From Eutrigla gurnardus (taxonomy: Eukaryota > Chordata > Actinopteri > Perciformes > Triglidae): DNA of 64,000 nt. The notes below the pieces were generated by a model that worked only from the letters and a program-made list of their open reading frames with translations, was not told the origin of the DNA and ran no database searches. Made by a program: the position numbers and the translations under genes. This document shows positions 48,080-60,842 of this stretch, piece by piece. Location of the stretch: NCBI GenBank assembly GCA_963514095.1, contig OY741268.1, positions 27,214,857-27,278,856 on the forward strand, given 5' to 3'. Each line of letters begins with the position of its first letter. Within the stretch, counting starts at the first letter, position 1.

Positions 48080-50005
48080 CCAGCTGGGTCAGGGACAGTT
48101 TTCATGGTGCAGCCTGAGTCATGATGCCGGTGGCAGACCCACCGTTTAATGTGATTTCTTCGACTTCTCCGTACTTAGCAATGTGGGACACAGTTCAAAC
48201 GAAGAGCTCAGACAGAATATATCGGGGGAGCTGTGTGTACGTGTGTGAGACTGTGTCTATGAGCGGGAGAGAGAGTGCAGGCTGGCTGATGAAGTTTGTG
48301 TGTGCACGGAGGCGGTGTGTTTGTACGCGCCTGTGCGTGCGTGTGCGTGCGTGCACATGCTCACACTAAGTTGGGCGTAACGATGGATTCAAAGGGAGCC
48401 TTTGAAGTATTTTGATGTTCCCTGGCTGCTCTCTTGCCAGTTTCCTAAATAGGTCAGAGACTCTGCCTTATGCACTGTGCTAGCCGTGCTGCAGCCTGGT
48501 AGAAAGAGCCAGAAAGGGCGAGCAAAGGAAAACAATCTACTTAACTTTACATCGCCTCATTCGAACTAAAAGTCTCCCAGTCTTAGATTCTTTCTAATTG
48601 ATAGTGTTAGTTTTGGTTCACGTTGGTTGTGATGCTCGACAGGTGCGCCGCCGGGACTTGTACTGATTTAGTTAGAGAGAGACAGACAGAAGGTAAGACA
48701 GATGGATAGAGCTGAGGAAAGAGACAGAAAGTGAACTAGAGCCACACATCGAGTTAGAGATAGAGTCAGCCAGAGAGAAAGACAGACAGAGGGATTGAGA
48801 TGGAATGAGGCGGTGATGAGAGCGATGGCACAGATAGAGCAGGCGAGACATAGAATGAGAGAGGGAGGTATATGCGAGTTCTGGTGTGGTCCTGCAGGCC
48901 ATCTGTCCGTGGTGCTGTGTGAGTTCTGGCTCCGTGCTGTTGGTCCCATGTAGGCCAGTCATTTGCATCTTCCAGCCTGCTGATTAATTTGGTATCTGGA
49001 GGAAGCCTTTTTTTTTTCTCTCAGATGCATCAAATCAGTCATGCCCGTTTTGGTGCATGTCTCCGCATTCACGCCCGCGTGTGTGGCTCTTAATTTGAGA
49101 TTTGGAGGAGGTCTTGTTCCTCTCGCTACAGGTGCCAGAGTGAGTCAAGCGCCGAGCCAGGATTAGTGTGCCAACCGGGCATAGCAGCGAAAAGATATCA
49201 GGGTGGTCTAAACTTAGAGTAACAGAGCTGTCCGTTTGTCCTCTTTTTTGCTCCTCTCTCTCCGACGCACAATTGGCAGACATGAGCACATAAGACAGAC
49301 TCACATGCAGGCACCTTGTTCTCACCATTCCCAGGGACCCTGTTAGCACCTCCTCTTCTCCTCCTAGCAATGGGAGGAATAAATCAGAATGAGTGAAGTG
49401 CTTGTTTTAGTTGCCAGTGGTGGCATGTCCAAACCTTCCAGGAGGGGCGGCATGATTTATTGTCGAGTGGCACAAAGCGAACAAATTCTGCCATGGGAAC
49501 AGGACAGACGCCCCCACAGAATGCGATTTGCCTTCTGTTGGGCTGGACCGTGTTAGCAAATAAGGCAGAACCCATCCCCTCCCCGCTCAGACAGACACAC
49601 ACACACTTTCACGGCTGAAATACTTATGGGGACAAGCCAGGGGAGATCAGAGTAGGAGGCTGGCGTATGAGGGAGGGAAGTATTTCTGTGTTACGAAAAA
49701 AGCCAGATCCCTGTTTCCCTCTGCTCCACCCTGCTCATCGGCGGGCACATTGCATACAAAAAAAAAAAAAAGAGCCCCCAAGTGGAACTCCTCTCTGATC
49801 CTCCCCACTTTCCTTCATTGGTAGCCCCAGCAGGAGGCCTGGATTCAACCAGAAACCCTCGGCCTCCCTCTGGGCCTCTGTGATCCCCTCCACGTCCCCG
49901 CCACGGATAAAAGTCGTCTTACATCCTCACAGATGTTCGGCCAATTTTCCAACACTCAAGGCCACACAGATGCACAGGTTTGTGTCACAGTCAAAGGCAC
50001 CGTCG

Positions 50006-50007
<2 letters not shown>
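48080..50007. other. Unannotated DNA with GT/GC and GA/CAGA-rich patches
   Basis: 48310-48356 alternates purine and pyrimidine (GTGCGTGCGTGTGCGTGC). 48668-48860 is rich in GAGA/CAGA words, a diverged simple-repeat region that explains the Ser/Leu-rich minus frames. No gene recognised. Confidence 0.5.

Positions 50008-50067
<60 letters not shown>
50008..50067 (+). repeat. (CA)n microsatellite
   Basis: About 30 CA units. Confidence 0.98.
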
Positions 50068-50225
50068 AGCGTCCACACACACAGACACATTATACACGCA
50101 GATGGGCATACACAGAATGTATGTGAGTCGGTGGTGCATATCAAAGCCTTTATGCATCCCTACAGACTCCGGACTTATCATTACAAAGACATGCTCCCAT
50201 GTGCAGCCACATGCACTCTGGCGTT

Positions 50226-50229
<4 letters not shown>

Positions 50230-50259
<30 letters not shown>
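50230..50259 (+). repeat. (CA)n microsatellite
   Basis: About 14 CA units. Together with the array at 50008 it explains the His/Thr-rich 180-codon frame at 49880-50422, which is not a gene. Confidence 0.97.
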
Positions 50260-50260
<1 letters not shown>

Positions 50261-51147
50261 CATAGCTCACTGTCGGGTCAGTCAGCTCAGAAGAATGTCC
50301 TTTATGGCGGCCATGGTATTCACCAAAGGAGGCTGAAATTTTGCATGGAGGTGAAGTGTGTCGATGTGAAGGTGTCTTCCTTTATCCATCCCATTTGGGG
50401 GGAAAAGGGAGTGTGGCATTGAGGGTGACCTTTAACAAAATGACGCATAACTTCTGCATGGATTCACGTTGCGTCTCGTTGTGCACCCTGGTTTTAAACT
50501 CTAGATGTTAACTCAATGTATTGAGATGACCTCTGTCTTAACCTTTTGGCAGTGAAATCAATATCTCACCATTTCTGCCCTGCTTGGTTAGTTACATCTA
50601 AACATTAGACGTACAGATTTGCATCTAACATTTACATTTGCATCATAATCTCTTAAGTGGAGCCATGGATGGAAACCAAAATAGGTATTTTTACTTAACT
50701 TATTTACAGATTTACAGATAACATCATAGTATTATAAGTGGGGGACTACGTGCAGTGTATTAGAATTTAAAAGTACAGAATGTATTTAAATAATAAAAAA
50801 AGCAGCAGATACAGAAATACTATTTTTTATAACAAGTGGACACACTGTAAAGGACTGTAATGTCAAAGGTTACACTTTTTAGTATTATTGATGTAAAATG
50901 AATTTGCTCTGACACGTGGGATTTTCTGTTTTGCAAAGACTGATCTTCTTCCAGTGTAACTGGTTGTAAAACTACATGTTTAGTCTTCTTTGGCCTTTGA
51001 CTCTTATTTTTTCTGTGTATGGCCGACAGTCAAAAAAGTTGAGCCACTCCTGTCTTATGCGAGGCATTGTTGCATTCAGCAGAGAGATCTTGTTTCCTAA
51101 ACCAGCTCCTCTCCTCATTGACACTTTCTCATTTTGCCATGTAGATT

Positions 51148-51154
<7 letters not shown>
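50260..51154. other. Unannotated non-coding DNA
   Basis: 50500-50900 is AT-rich with some tandem-like TTTACAGAT words. Nothing called. Confidence 0.45.
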
Positions 51155-51226
<72 letters not shown>

Positions 51227-51249
51227 TGTGTGTGTCTGTGTGTGTGTGC
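51155..51249 (+). repeat. (GT)n microsatellite, ~95 bp
   Basis: About 46 GT units with two CTGT interruptions near the 3' end. Confidence 0.98.
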
Positions 51250-54200
51250 TGCTGTTGCGAATTGTTTAATTTTTTTATTCAAGCATACAATGTTCTCTTA
51301 TAATACCTTTTTTGTTGTTGATGTTATGCACCAAGTTTCTTCCAAAAAAATAACCCTGATATTAAATGGAACTTACTCAAAACCAGACAGATAACCTGTC
51401 ATATTTGAAGTATCGCCACCTGCTGCGTTTTGAAAAATGAGTGGCTATATTTGAAGCACGAGCGTCTGGTCTGCTTCTCCCCACTGTTTATCTTAGTTGA
51501 CTTCCCATGGGGAATTGTAATGCCTGTGTCAGTGGACACACTAATGGAGATGTGTGAGGTTAAGACTATTGTATACATCAACGCCAGGGATCCGTGCTCC
51601 ACTATTATAGGCCTGTCACCGTCCTCCGGGGATTATACAGCTTTTAAATGGGAGAACCTCTTCTTACAATGCAACACTGAGGGTTTCTAATCTTGGCGAA
51701 ACAACACCTTCGTATGAGGTCTCATGGCAGACTGTCATCGCAGGGTCTTACTTCCCCTCAGAACAAGACATAAAGGGGGGCTCGCTGAAGGCCTTCCAAA
51801 GACCACATGAACAGGATTAGTGAGAGTCAATCTACCTGGAAAATGTTAATGTGCTCAACCAGATGAAACCGCCTGAGCCTGAAATAAGAATTATGTAACA
51901 GCGGGGGTTGAGAAGGTTACTTTTAAAATGTCATCTGTATCTGAATAGAGATATCCCGCTAAAGATTGCATGGCCGGTAGCACATTTATGCGACTTTTAA
52001 AGTGCTGTTCCAATCCTGACTATATCCCAGCGATAGTGCTTAGGCATGCTGGCAGCATGGCTCTAGGGATGGGGATGTCAGTCGGTCCACCACTTTGATC
52101 CTGGATGAAATTAAATACCAGACGGATTGCAGTGAAAATTGTACTGATGTTCATTGTGCCCAGAGGATCTAAATTTCTTTGGTGATCTGCTGAATTTTCT
52201 GAAGTTTTTTCGTATCCGGAAAAAAGATCAAGCTGTTTATTTATGGACAGATTGCCGCACAATTTCCTTCAGATGTTTATAATTCACACAGGGTGTATCC
52301 AAATGACTTTGGTGATCTCCTTCCTTTTCTTTTTGTGAAATGTCCTGACAACTATTTAATGGATTGCTCTGAAATGCTCAATGCGATAATTTCAGAACCA
52401 TCTTTGGGTCAAAACCAGGGCTGTTGGAGAATCTGAGGTTAAAAAAGCTTAATTGAAAAATAGCAGGAGAATAACTTTGTAAAAAACAACCCAAAACATC
52501 ATCAGCCATGAGCTAGAATTTTATTGATATAGAGGGAGTCAAAACAAAGTATTAGTTATGTTATAATATTGAGTCATTTCACAGTTTGTTTGGATCAGAC
52601 ATTAACCTTCTTCATACAATAAAGAGGTTCCTTGGATTCAACGTGTTTTTTTTTCACTCCTGGCCCAAAGCCATTTCTGACAGCTTGAGTGGTCGTACAG
52701 AGCTGAAGTTGTTTCCTCTAACCCTGAGGAAAGGAGATTGTGTTTATTTGTGTGTGTGTTGCTAGTTTGCGTGGTAGATACATGCTTTTTTTTTTGTCTG
52801 TTTCTCAAATAGCTTTCTGACCTTTCCGTGAAGTTTTTCTCCTATTTTGTTCTGTCAGGCGCTTCCTCCTCTTCCTAAATGGATGGCTGTTACTCATGCT
52901 CTCCTCCTAACAGCAAGACATGGCCAAACTAATGCATTAATAATGTTTAATAATGATTACCACCTCAATCTAACCATCCCTACCTCCCTGTCTTCCTGCC
53001 TCTCTCTGAGTTTATTCATGCAATGATGGCAAATTAACTAAATTTCAAATGGCTTCGGCGGAGGCCTCAGAGCATGGTAACACGTTGAGAGAAAACAGAC
53101 CGAACACAGCGGTCTTCATTTACATTTTCATTTAATTTTCCTTTGGCCTGTAGCGCTGTGTACAGAATCAATCTTTCTAACTCCATTTCCAATATATTAC
53201 TAAGAGACAGTAGGAAGAAAAGGGGAAAGTATTGATCGCCGTGCTCATTGTGTCTTCTTACAGATTGCACACTTCATAAGAACAGCGGTGGAATTGCTGT
53301 TTGTTTCCTTTTTCTGTGTCTTTATTTTATCTGAAAGAGTAATGATGGTTGTTTGATGTAGCTGAGGGGTGACAGTCAATACTTATCTATTTCTCCTTCT
53401 GAGCCACACATCTCGTCTCGTTTTGCCTTGACCCGCCAACCAAAAAGAGATGCTCTTTAAAGAGATGCACCGGGTTTGTGTTGTGATGGAGTCACGTAGC
53501 GCTTCCCCCCGTACAGAAATGAATAGCTCAGCCTCATTTCCAAGGACATTGTCATTAACTTGGCTCCATCCTGCTGGTGGATGAAATCTGCTACAGAAAT
53601 AAAATAAACGATTGATGGCCATCTCTGTCAAATCTGAGACCTGTTATTTTAAAAGAAAAATTATGAGTAGTGAATTAAGTAGTAGTAAATCATACTGCAA
53701 TCACTACAAACTCAGTATGTCTGCCAACAGTAACCAAAGGGAGGCATAATTGAAAACACTTATTCGTTGCATTTCAATAATAATTATCTCAAGTATTAGA
53801 GGCATGCTGGCATGTTTTACCTACGCTAAAAAATTATGACGTGTTTTTACCTGGCTTAAGGTGGTGTATATGAAATGGGGAGCATTTCTATTGCCCCTCA
53901 GTGGCTTTGAACATGGCGACGGCTGGGGCGGCGGCTTGCAGCTAACAGTGCAAACAATGGTTAAAGTACTCGGAGGGTGGGTTCTGTGCACACATGCACT
54001 AATACGCTAAAAAGTCAACAGAGAAGCTCGGATTACAACACACACGGAGGGAGACCGACTTCACTCTCTCCTCAGGTGGATTACTCCACTATATCTGTAT
54101 TGAATTTAGCACCTTTAAGGTCAGAAAAGGAAATCTAAAGTGTGCAGAAGGCACTCATACCAGTATGCTGTTTGAATGTTGTGGTGGCAGGCAGAATAAA

Positions 54201-55340
54201 TGCATAAGTAGGATGTGGGCTCAGGAGACTGGCGGCAAGAGAACGCCCTGGGAAGACTGGAAAACCCCTTTCTGAGCTCCAGCACTTGTGTGTTACAGGT
54301 TTAAGTATCAACTCAGACAGCTTCGCCTTCTAGCAACCTGCGAGGCGAACACAGCCATGGCAGGGTGAAACATAGTTGGTGGGGTCATCAAAGGACTCAT
54401 TAAAGGAGAAAACATGACTATGCACTGAGATAGGAGGAAACACGTGTATATCAGATGCACTAAATAATTTAGATCACTTGCCCTACTTATGTTTATGTAT
54501 GGAATAATTTTACCAAAAGTTTTGAAATTCAAATGAAATTCTGTTCTCCAGCCGTCGGGTTAATTTGCCTTCCACCATCAGTGGCTGAGAAGCTGTTAAC
54601 TGAAATCCTGACTCTCATTCACACCTTCGGCTGGGAGCGCTGTAGTCAAATCTGCCTCAGGACAGGCCCCCTCCGTATACTTGCTAGTGTCTATTGAGAT
54701 TCCAATGATTTTTTGGGGGGTTGAGGAGCAGATACTCCTAATGGAGGTGTATATTAGGCAAGCCAGCTGTCTGTTAGTGCAGCTCCGTGATTGATGGGAG
54801 GAGACATGCACCATTTACTGGCCAAGCTGGAACTAGAGGGAATCTCCATCTTCTCTTTCAAAGCCGTCACAAGACGCCTCACAGAGAAAATTGGCCTATT
54901 TCCACGGGGGGGGGGGGTGAGGTTGGGGTGGGAAGATCCGCTAAATTCAACGCCGGTCACACGGACGCACAAACAAGCTCACAGTGTGCTTGTGTACACA
55001 ACGCGTGCAAACACACCTGGGCAGAGTAAACACACCTGGGCAGAGCAAACCAGAACACACACGGGGTCAACGCCTACGCCGCACAAAGCCGATACTCCCC
55101 TGCACCCCGTCCTGCACTTTGCATCCCCTCGTTGTATGATGCAAAGGTGTAGCCACGAGCACATTCACATGTACACACGTGAGGACAAACACTGTTTTGC
55201 TATTCCATCTGTTCACATTTACATATCTTTAAATAAATGTGTCTAAAGATGCCTGTCAGTCAAAATGTTGCTTAAAAAACCACCCACATTTTTATTCAGA
55301 ATTAGATTTTCACGGTTTCTTCAAGAGTCAGAGTATATAT
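51250..55340. other. Unannotated non-coding DNA
   Basis: No gene or RNA recognised over about 4 kb. A G run lies at 54906-54916. 54160-54235 weakly resembles 55560-55700 (CATACCAGTATGCT, later GTGGGCTCA), a possible old dispersed repeat. Confidence 0.4.
51414..51426 (-). promoter_or_regulatory. CTCF-like motif (12/13)
   Basis: On the minus strand, GCAGCAGGTGGCG matches the CTCF core at 12 of 13 positions. Same orientation as the motif at 36772. Confidence 0.3.
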
Positions 55341-55550
55341 ACACTGTTGGCCATAAAGTTGTAATATTTTGTTTTCAGACACCATCCTCTGTTTATTCCT
55401 ATCTAAATGCATCAGTAATCACTTTTGACCAGGTGAAATGCTTACATTATGTGTCCCAATTACCCAGGTGAAAATGTATTCATGCATAACATTTGTTTGG
55501 CGTTATAAAAGATGAAACATTTACAAATTATTCTAACTTTATCAACACCG
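55341..55550. mobile_element. TA-flanked MITE, copy 2 (~210 bp)
   Basis: Starts ACACTGTTGGCCATAAAGTT after a TATATAT flank. Over 55365-55470 it closely follows 23145-23245, with shared CCTCTGTTTATTCCTAT, ACTTTTGACCAGGTG and GTGTCCCAATTACCCAGGTG blocks. The right arm (AATTATTCTAACTTTATCAAC near 55527) is complementary to the left arm. No transposase frame. Confidence 0.65.
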
Positions 55551-57049
55551 TTGATCTCACATTCATACCAGTATGCTTGCGTAGAATGAATATTCCAAAT
55601 ATGCAACGCTCGTCAGTGTCCAGTCGATATAGATCACCTATTACAAACGTTGGTGTCAAAGCAGGATAAATATCACAACCCGTGGGCTCAAAGGATCAGG
55701 CCTTTTCTTTCTTTTTTTTCTTTTCTTTTCAAGCTCACATTGCCAAAACCACTCACATATCAGGCTACAATAACTGACAGTGTGGCAGTTAATTGAATCA
55801 CCATCTTGTTCTCTAATATGTCTGCTGTCTCGCGTTCGACCGGACTAAGTTTGTCTCTGTGACTGACGTGCGGCATGCTGTCATCCGCCCATTCATCATG
55901 CTCTCGTGAAAACAATGGGCTGTTTGGAGCCGGCCCCGCCATTCCTTGCCAGTCCAGAGGGACATGGGAGCCAAAGACAGATGCCGTCTCATCTCCGCTA
56001 ATTTGATTTCTGGTGTGTGCCTGTCGCAGCTACATGGACCGCACATTAATTGAGATCATGCAAATAAGACAGGGCTTAATTTACTTAATTATAGATTTTC
56101 TTTTCCCCTTACAGTATTTTTTTCATCCCTCTCTCTCTGTTTCTGAGCTCAGTCGGATGGATGTTTCATCGTTCCTTCACTTTAATAAGCATTCCCTTTT
56201 GAGTATGTTTTTATTTTTTTATTTTTTGCTTTAGTCGCTACACGGAACTGACTGAAAACTGTAAAACTTGTTTTGGCACGCTTCCCATTCTTGTCCTGTT
56301 TGTGAGGAACAGAGATGAAGTAAGCAGAGCGGATGTTTAACACAGAGAGCGACAGTAATTTACCTTTGATAGACATCGTTTACTATCGCTGGCTGGATGT
56401 TTAACGGGACAGAACAGTACAACACAAGAGCAGAGACCATGTTTCCCCACAGCCATCTGCATGAACAGTGTATTGGTCCACTCGCATTCATCAAATTGAA
56501 TATATTATTAGATTGTTAATTGCTTTTAACTGGCTTACTTCCAAACAACTACCTCACAATAAGGGGGGATTTAAAACCAAATATATTAGCTGTTACTAAT
56601 GTTTTTGTGAAGTCGTCGCTAATGAGTTCATTAATGGTATAAATATAATTACATTTTGGGTTTGCCGTGGAGGAACCCAGTGAGACCTTTTACATCCCCT
56701 GCTTATATCACGGGTTGATGGTCTTTCAAGGAGAAGGCTGAACTTTACAACAACATTTTTACAACAAGGCTGCAACTCTGCAGTTATAAATCCAGATTAC
56801 TCTCTTAAAAAGTTATGTTGGCAGAGGATCACACGGCTATATGAGTCCTTCCCATAAATGAGAGCTCTCGGCCCTGGCAGGCCCCAAAAGGTCATTTCAT
56901 TGATGCATCATAACCAGTCTGTGAGCGCTCAGTATACAGACTGGTCCGGCACGCGTTAGCTTGGCTCAAGGGCTGAAGGCGGGGCTTTTGCTTCAGTGTG
57001 AACCCTCAAAGTTGTTTTGTTACTCTCCAACTCTCTTACGTGCTTTGAA
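55551..57049. other. Unannotated DNA; 55800-56090 possibly regulatory
   Basis: 55960-56095 (CCGCTAATTTGATTTC, CATTAATTGAGATCATGC, AATTTACTTAATTATAG) is rich in TAAT cores and an ATGCAAAT octamer-like word, typical of homeodomain/POU-bound enhancers. Nothing else recognised. Confidence 0.35.
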
Positions 57050-57520
57050 GGGGTGGGTAAAAATATCGATACGGCAATATATCGCGATACTTTGCCGCCC
57101 AATACAATATAGATTTTTCAACTCCAAAGATGGATTTTTTTTTTAAAGATTCATGTTTACACATATACCTTTAAATTATTTTTATATGACCTCTTCAGTT
57201 CAGTGTTAAAAACAGTGACACAAACGGAGAAACATTATTTATTATTATTATTTTATTATTTATTATTTTGTGCATTGTCACTCAGGGTACTTTATACTTT
57301 TTCATTTTATTTTAAATATTTATTCCAGAGAATTTCATGGGAATTAATAAAATGGAAAGAGGGTTTTGAATGAAATAGTTTTGACTCAATTTGTTACTGA
57401 TCAATATCATCTGATGTATACATACAGGTACTTGTGTTTTCATCTTTATTTATATTGCAATATCGTGATACGTATCGTATCGTGACCAAAGTATCATGAT
57501 AGTTATCGTACACAAAGGAT
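57050..57520. mobile_element. Degraded hAT-type MITE with ATATCG ends
   Basis: Starts GGGGTGGGTAAAAATATCGA and continues with AATATATCGCGATAC. Near the other end are TTGCAATATCGTGATACG and TATCGTATCGTGA, complementary to the left subterminal words. GGGGTGGG-like starts followed by tATCGATa repeats are, from memory, a common teleost hAT family. The expected complementary CCCACC end is not found, so the right end is truncated or mutated. Confidence 0.55.
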
Positions 57521-57599
57521 ACCTACAAAACCACTAAAATGGGTCTTATTGCAATTGAGTTGACTTCTGTGTAACTTCAGGAAAGTTATAGGATGAATT
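57521..57599. other. Spacer
   Basis: Nothing recognised. Confidence 0.4.
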
Positions 57600-57840
57600 T
57601 ACTGTTTATCAGACCACAAACGAGCTGAGAATTACTTCCCTCGGCCCCTCCGCCTCAATCCCCACCGCCCCGCTACTCAGAGCGAGTAGAATGGGCGCCA
57701 GCTTCGGAGACGGACCGTCTCGGCTGTCACAACTTGCCAAGCCAAGCTCCTCCGTCTGCGTAGCGGGCGTCTACTCTCTTCCCGGCTGTAGTCTCCTAGC
57801 GTCGGGGACCCCCCGCTGTCCCACTAGCTGATTAGTTTAG
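57600..57840. other. Short CpG-rich patch
   Basis: CG dinucleotides are frequent (GGGCGCCAGCTTCGGAGACG, GCGTAGCGGGCG, CTAGCGTCGGGG) within an AT-rich neighbourhood. No open frame or splice site stands out. It could be a piece of an inserted GC-rich element or a small CpG island. Confidence 0.3.
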
Positions 57841-59457
57841 AGCTTAAAAAGCATGTTTGAGTCTGCAATTACTCTTCAAAGTCCACCTAACCCAGCATTC
57901 ATCAAATAATCTGTTTTCTGAATTTTTATTTAAATCAAGTTGTATACAATAAGACAATAAGCAGCCTATGCTCCCGGAGTTATTGCTGTTTTTTCTGAAA
58001 TCTCACCCGAGCAGATCGTGTCTTTTTTTTTTTACCCCATTTGTAACAGTGTGTGCCGGGGAGATGGTAATACCGCTGACAAAAGTGTCACAATAAATTA
58101 TACATTTTCTCCAGGAAATACATATCATACCTGAATACATTATCACAAAGCAATCTGGCTACGAGTCGCTGTGTATTTTTATGCTGATGCACAGATTTAG
58201 GAGCTGCACAGTGAGAGTGTCGGAGAGAGAGGAAACCTGTGGATGGACCCATTCCAAACATATTAACATGAAATAGCAGCGGTTGAACTCTGATCCAGTG
58301 CTAAGTCGGGGGGAATATCAAAAGCAATATCTCACAGATGGCCATGGCTTCCACTCGGAAACATCTGTTTCTCCTGCACAGTGAGTTTGGCGACACGTCG
58401 ACATCATCCGTCTCCAGGGGCTCGGAGACGCTCCCTCTACATACATCTGCAAATTCACTGGAAAAATGACAGCAGGTCTGGTTATGTGCAACTGGTGGTA
58501 TAGTAAATAATATCAGTCACATCAACAATATTGTCACACGTTAATGATTTCTGCTCAAAAGCAGTTTAGCCATTGTCACTTGGCAGCAATTATGCAGCCT
58601 GTCATCTGGCCAAGTATGTAGAATAAACACATCATTTCCCTCCTATAGAGCCAGTGTGTGGCGCCGGCTGAACCCTCCACCCCGCCCCTCCTCCCGCTGC
58701 CTCTTCCATTTCTTTCCCCTCGAGTGCATCTGATAAAATTAATTGAAAAGAAAAGCAAGTAGCATCCTAAGGCAGTGTTATTGTTATTATTATAATTAGC
58801 AATCGTGGCATGGCCCACTGTCTCTGTGGCCTGTTAGCTCACGGGCTAAAGCCTCTAATGAGGTAGCAGTCATGTGGTGTCAGCTCCTCCACTGTGAAAG
58901 AGCAGCGTAGACGAAGCGGAATGGGGCTCATCACGTCTGTGTGTGTCCTTGCGTGGGTGTGTGTGTGTGCATGCACGCTTCTGTATGCATGGAAATTGGC
59001 ATATCATGGGCAGAGCTCAAAAGGGGCCCCTGACAGCATTCAGATGCGGTCAAGAAGTGGGACGCCAGGGGACCAAGAGCATATTAGTGAGTTAATGCAC
59101 CATCTGAGTTTTGAGTACTGTTACCATGTTCACCCATACACTGCTAATAGTATTGGCGTGCAGTTCAATAAGCGATATAAACGATAAAAACATCATCACA
59201 TCGTAACAGCATCTGGGTGTAAAAATAAAACAAACGGGTGAGATTTAAATACATTATTGGGGGCTCGTAACGGGGAATCTGTTAGCATGTTGTATTTATA
59301 CAATAGGAAAAGCGGTTCTATGTACAACATATCGTCCTCACAGCTCATTAAAACAAAGAGTTCTGTTTGTTCTTGTGTTGCATCACGGATATAAGAGCTC
59401 GAGCTGTTTGCGCTGAGAAACAGACAAAGTCTTTTACTTTACAGTGTCTCTGTTATC
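57841..59457. other. Unannotated non-coding DNA
   Basis: Nothing recognised. The 97-codon frame at 58894-59187 includes a GT-rich stretch and has no domain. Confidence 0.45.
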
Positions 59458-59534
59458 ACTGCACCATGGATTCGAACCACTGACCTCATGTCATCAAACC
59501 CCAAGCTTTTACAGTACCAACTGCTCCGCACAGC
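59458..59534 (-). other. tRNA-like sequence (pseudo-tRNA or SINE head)
   Basis: On the minus strand the 77 bases contain an A-box-like GAGCAGTTGGTA (59515-59526) and a B box GGTTCGAATCC (59468-59478). An acceptor stem of seven pairs (GCTGTGC with GTGCAGT, three wobble) and a four-pair D stem can be drawn. The anticodon stem is poor and the anticodon loop (TTGGGGT) is not convincing. No poly-T terminator follows at once. Best read as a decayed tRNA-derived sequence. Confidence 0.35.
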
Positions 59535-60812
59535 ATGCGGCCCCAAAACATATTTTCTCGTAAAATACGGGGCAATCATGCCGGTGGAATAAGAACTGTT
59601 ACATCCTGCTAATTCAGTGTTAAATGTGCAATCTGTTCACGTAAACATAACAGCCAAAGATCGAAACAACGGATTGCAACTCGCTTTACTTCCTTATGGA
59701 TTAGCAGGTTGTTTCTTATCACATGGACCAACAATGTACGACATCGAAGTGATTCATGTTCCTCATGCTTTTACACCGGAGGCTTGTTTTCAATTAGAAA
59801 GCGTTGGAAGCAAAGTGGGGAAAATTGGTCGATAAAGTTATCCACTTTCTTTGCATAACACACGGGGAAAGCAGGGTGAAAAAAATGTTCTTTTTCTGGT
59901 CATTTTTTAAACAAAATTTTAATTATGTACAGTTTATATTTAATTGATTACATGTAAGTTTTTCCTCTGTTTTAAAGGTAATAAGGCTGAGATTGCAGCT
60001 ACTGATTCTCTGCTTTGTGACTTAATTTTACATTTCAATGGCATAATATTTTCCATATATTACAAATCAGCATATTAGCCTTATTTCTGGTTGAAAGATT
60101 GAGCTCTGATTCTGGACTGTGTTCATTTTTTAAATGGTTTTAATAACTTTTGTGAGGGGGGAAAAAAAACCCTGAAGTAAATAATGACCTAATCTTTCAC
60201 AAACGTCTGTTGTAAAAACGAGTTCTAAAAGTGAAATATTATGCCGCATCACGTCTCATAACCAGCCATAAAATTCACGGGGAGGAGGAGGAAAAAAAGA
60301 AAAGAGGAAGTTAGAATTTCGTGTGCGGCTGGTCCTCCCAGCTGAGATCACACGCTGAGGTAAGGAGGCAGGCTGTTCTGGCTCGTGTCGAGACTGAGCG
60401 CTAAGATTCATGGGAGCATGCAGCTGTCAGAGGTCTTGATTGGTGGAGGGCTTTTATCAGTCACGTGACCAAAACATAGGCGGCTGGAGGATTTCGTATG
60501 AAGGCTGCTGCCATACTGAAGTGTTTAGTTCCTCTGAGCCATCAGCTGGGAAATTGCTGAGTAAAAAATAAGGGTGTGTGTGCGTGTTTGTGTGCACATA
60601 CGTGCACGGCGTGTTACAGGGGGGGGGCGTCAATTAAAAAGCAGCTGTGTCTTATTCCTCTGTAAGCCCTCCAGCACTCCACACCCCCTTCCACTCACGT
60701 CTAACCCCCGTCCCCTCCTCCTCCACTACCCCCCGCCACAAACCCCCCGCTGCTCTGTAAGCTGCCTGTAAGCTTCCAGACTCATGCCGATGGATCTAAT
60801 GCCCCCCCTCGA
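59535..60812. other. Unannotated non-coding DNA
   Basis: A 72-codon frame at 59617-59835 has no recognised domain. The rest is mixed or AT-rich. Nothing called. Confidence 0.4.
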
Positions 60813-60842
60813 AAACACACACACACACATGCGCGCGCACAT
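60813..60842 (+). repeat. (AC)n-ATGCGCGCGC alternating tract
   Basis: AC units followed by ATGCGCGCGCACAT, an alternating purine-pyrimidine run with Z-DNA potential. Confidence 0.9.

Noticed and set aside
48668..48860. Possible coding region on the minus strand (93-98 codons)
   Set aside because: Driven by GAGA/CAGA-rich simple sequence; Ser/Leu/Cys bias is expected from that.
49880..50422. 180-codon frame, the longest in the window
   Set aside because: Its length comes from two CA arrays translated as His-Thr; the flanks carry no recognisable sequence.
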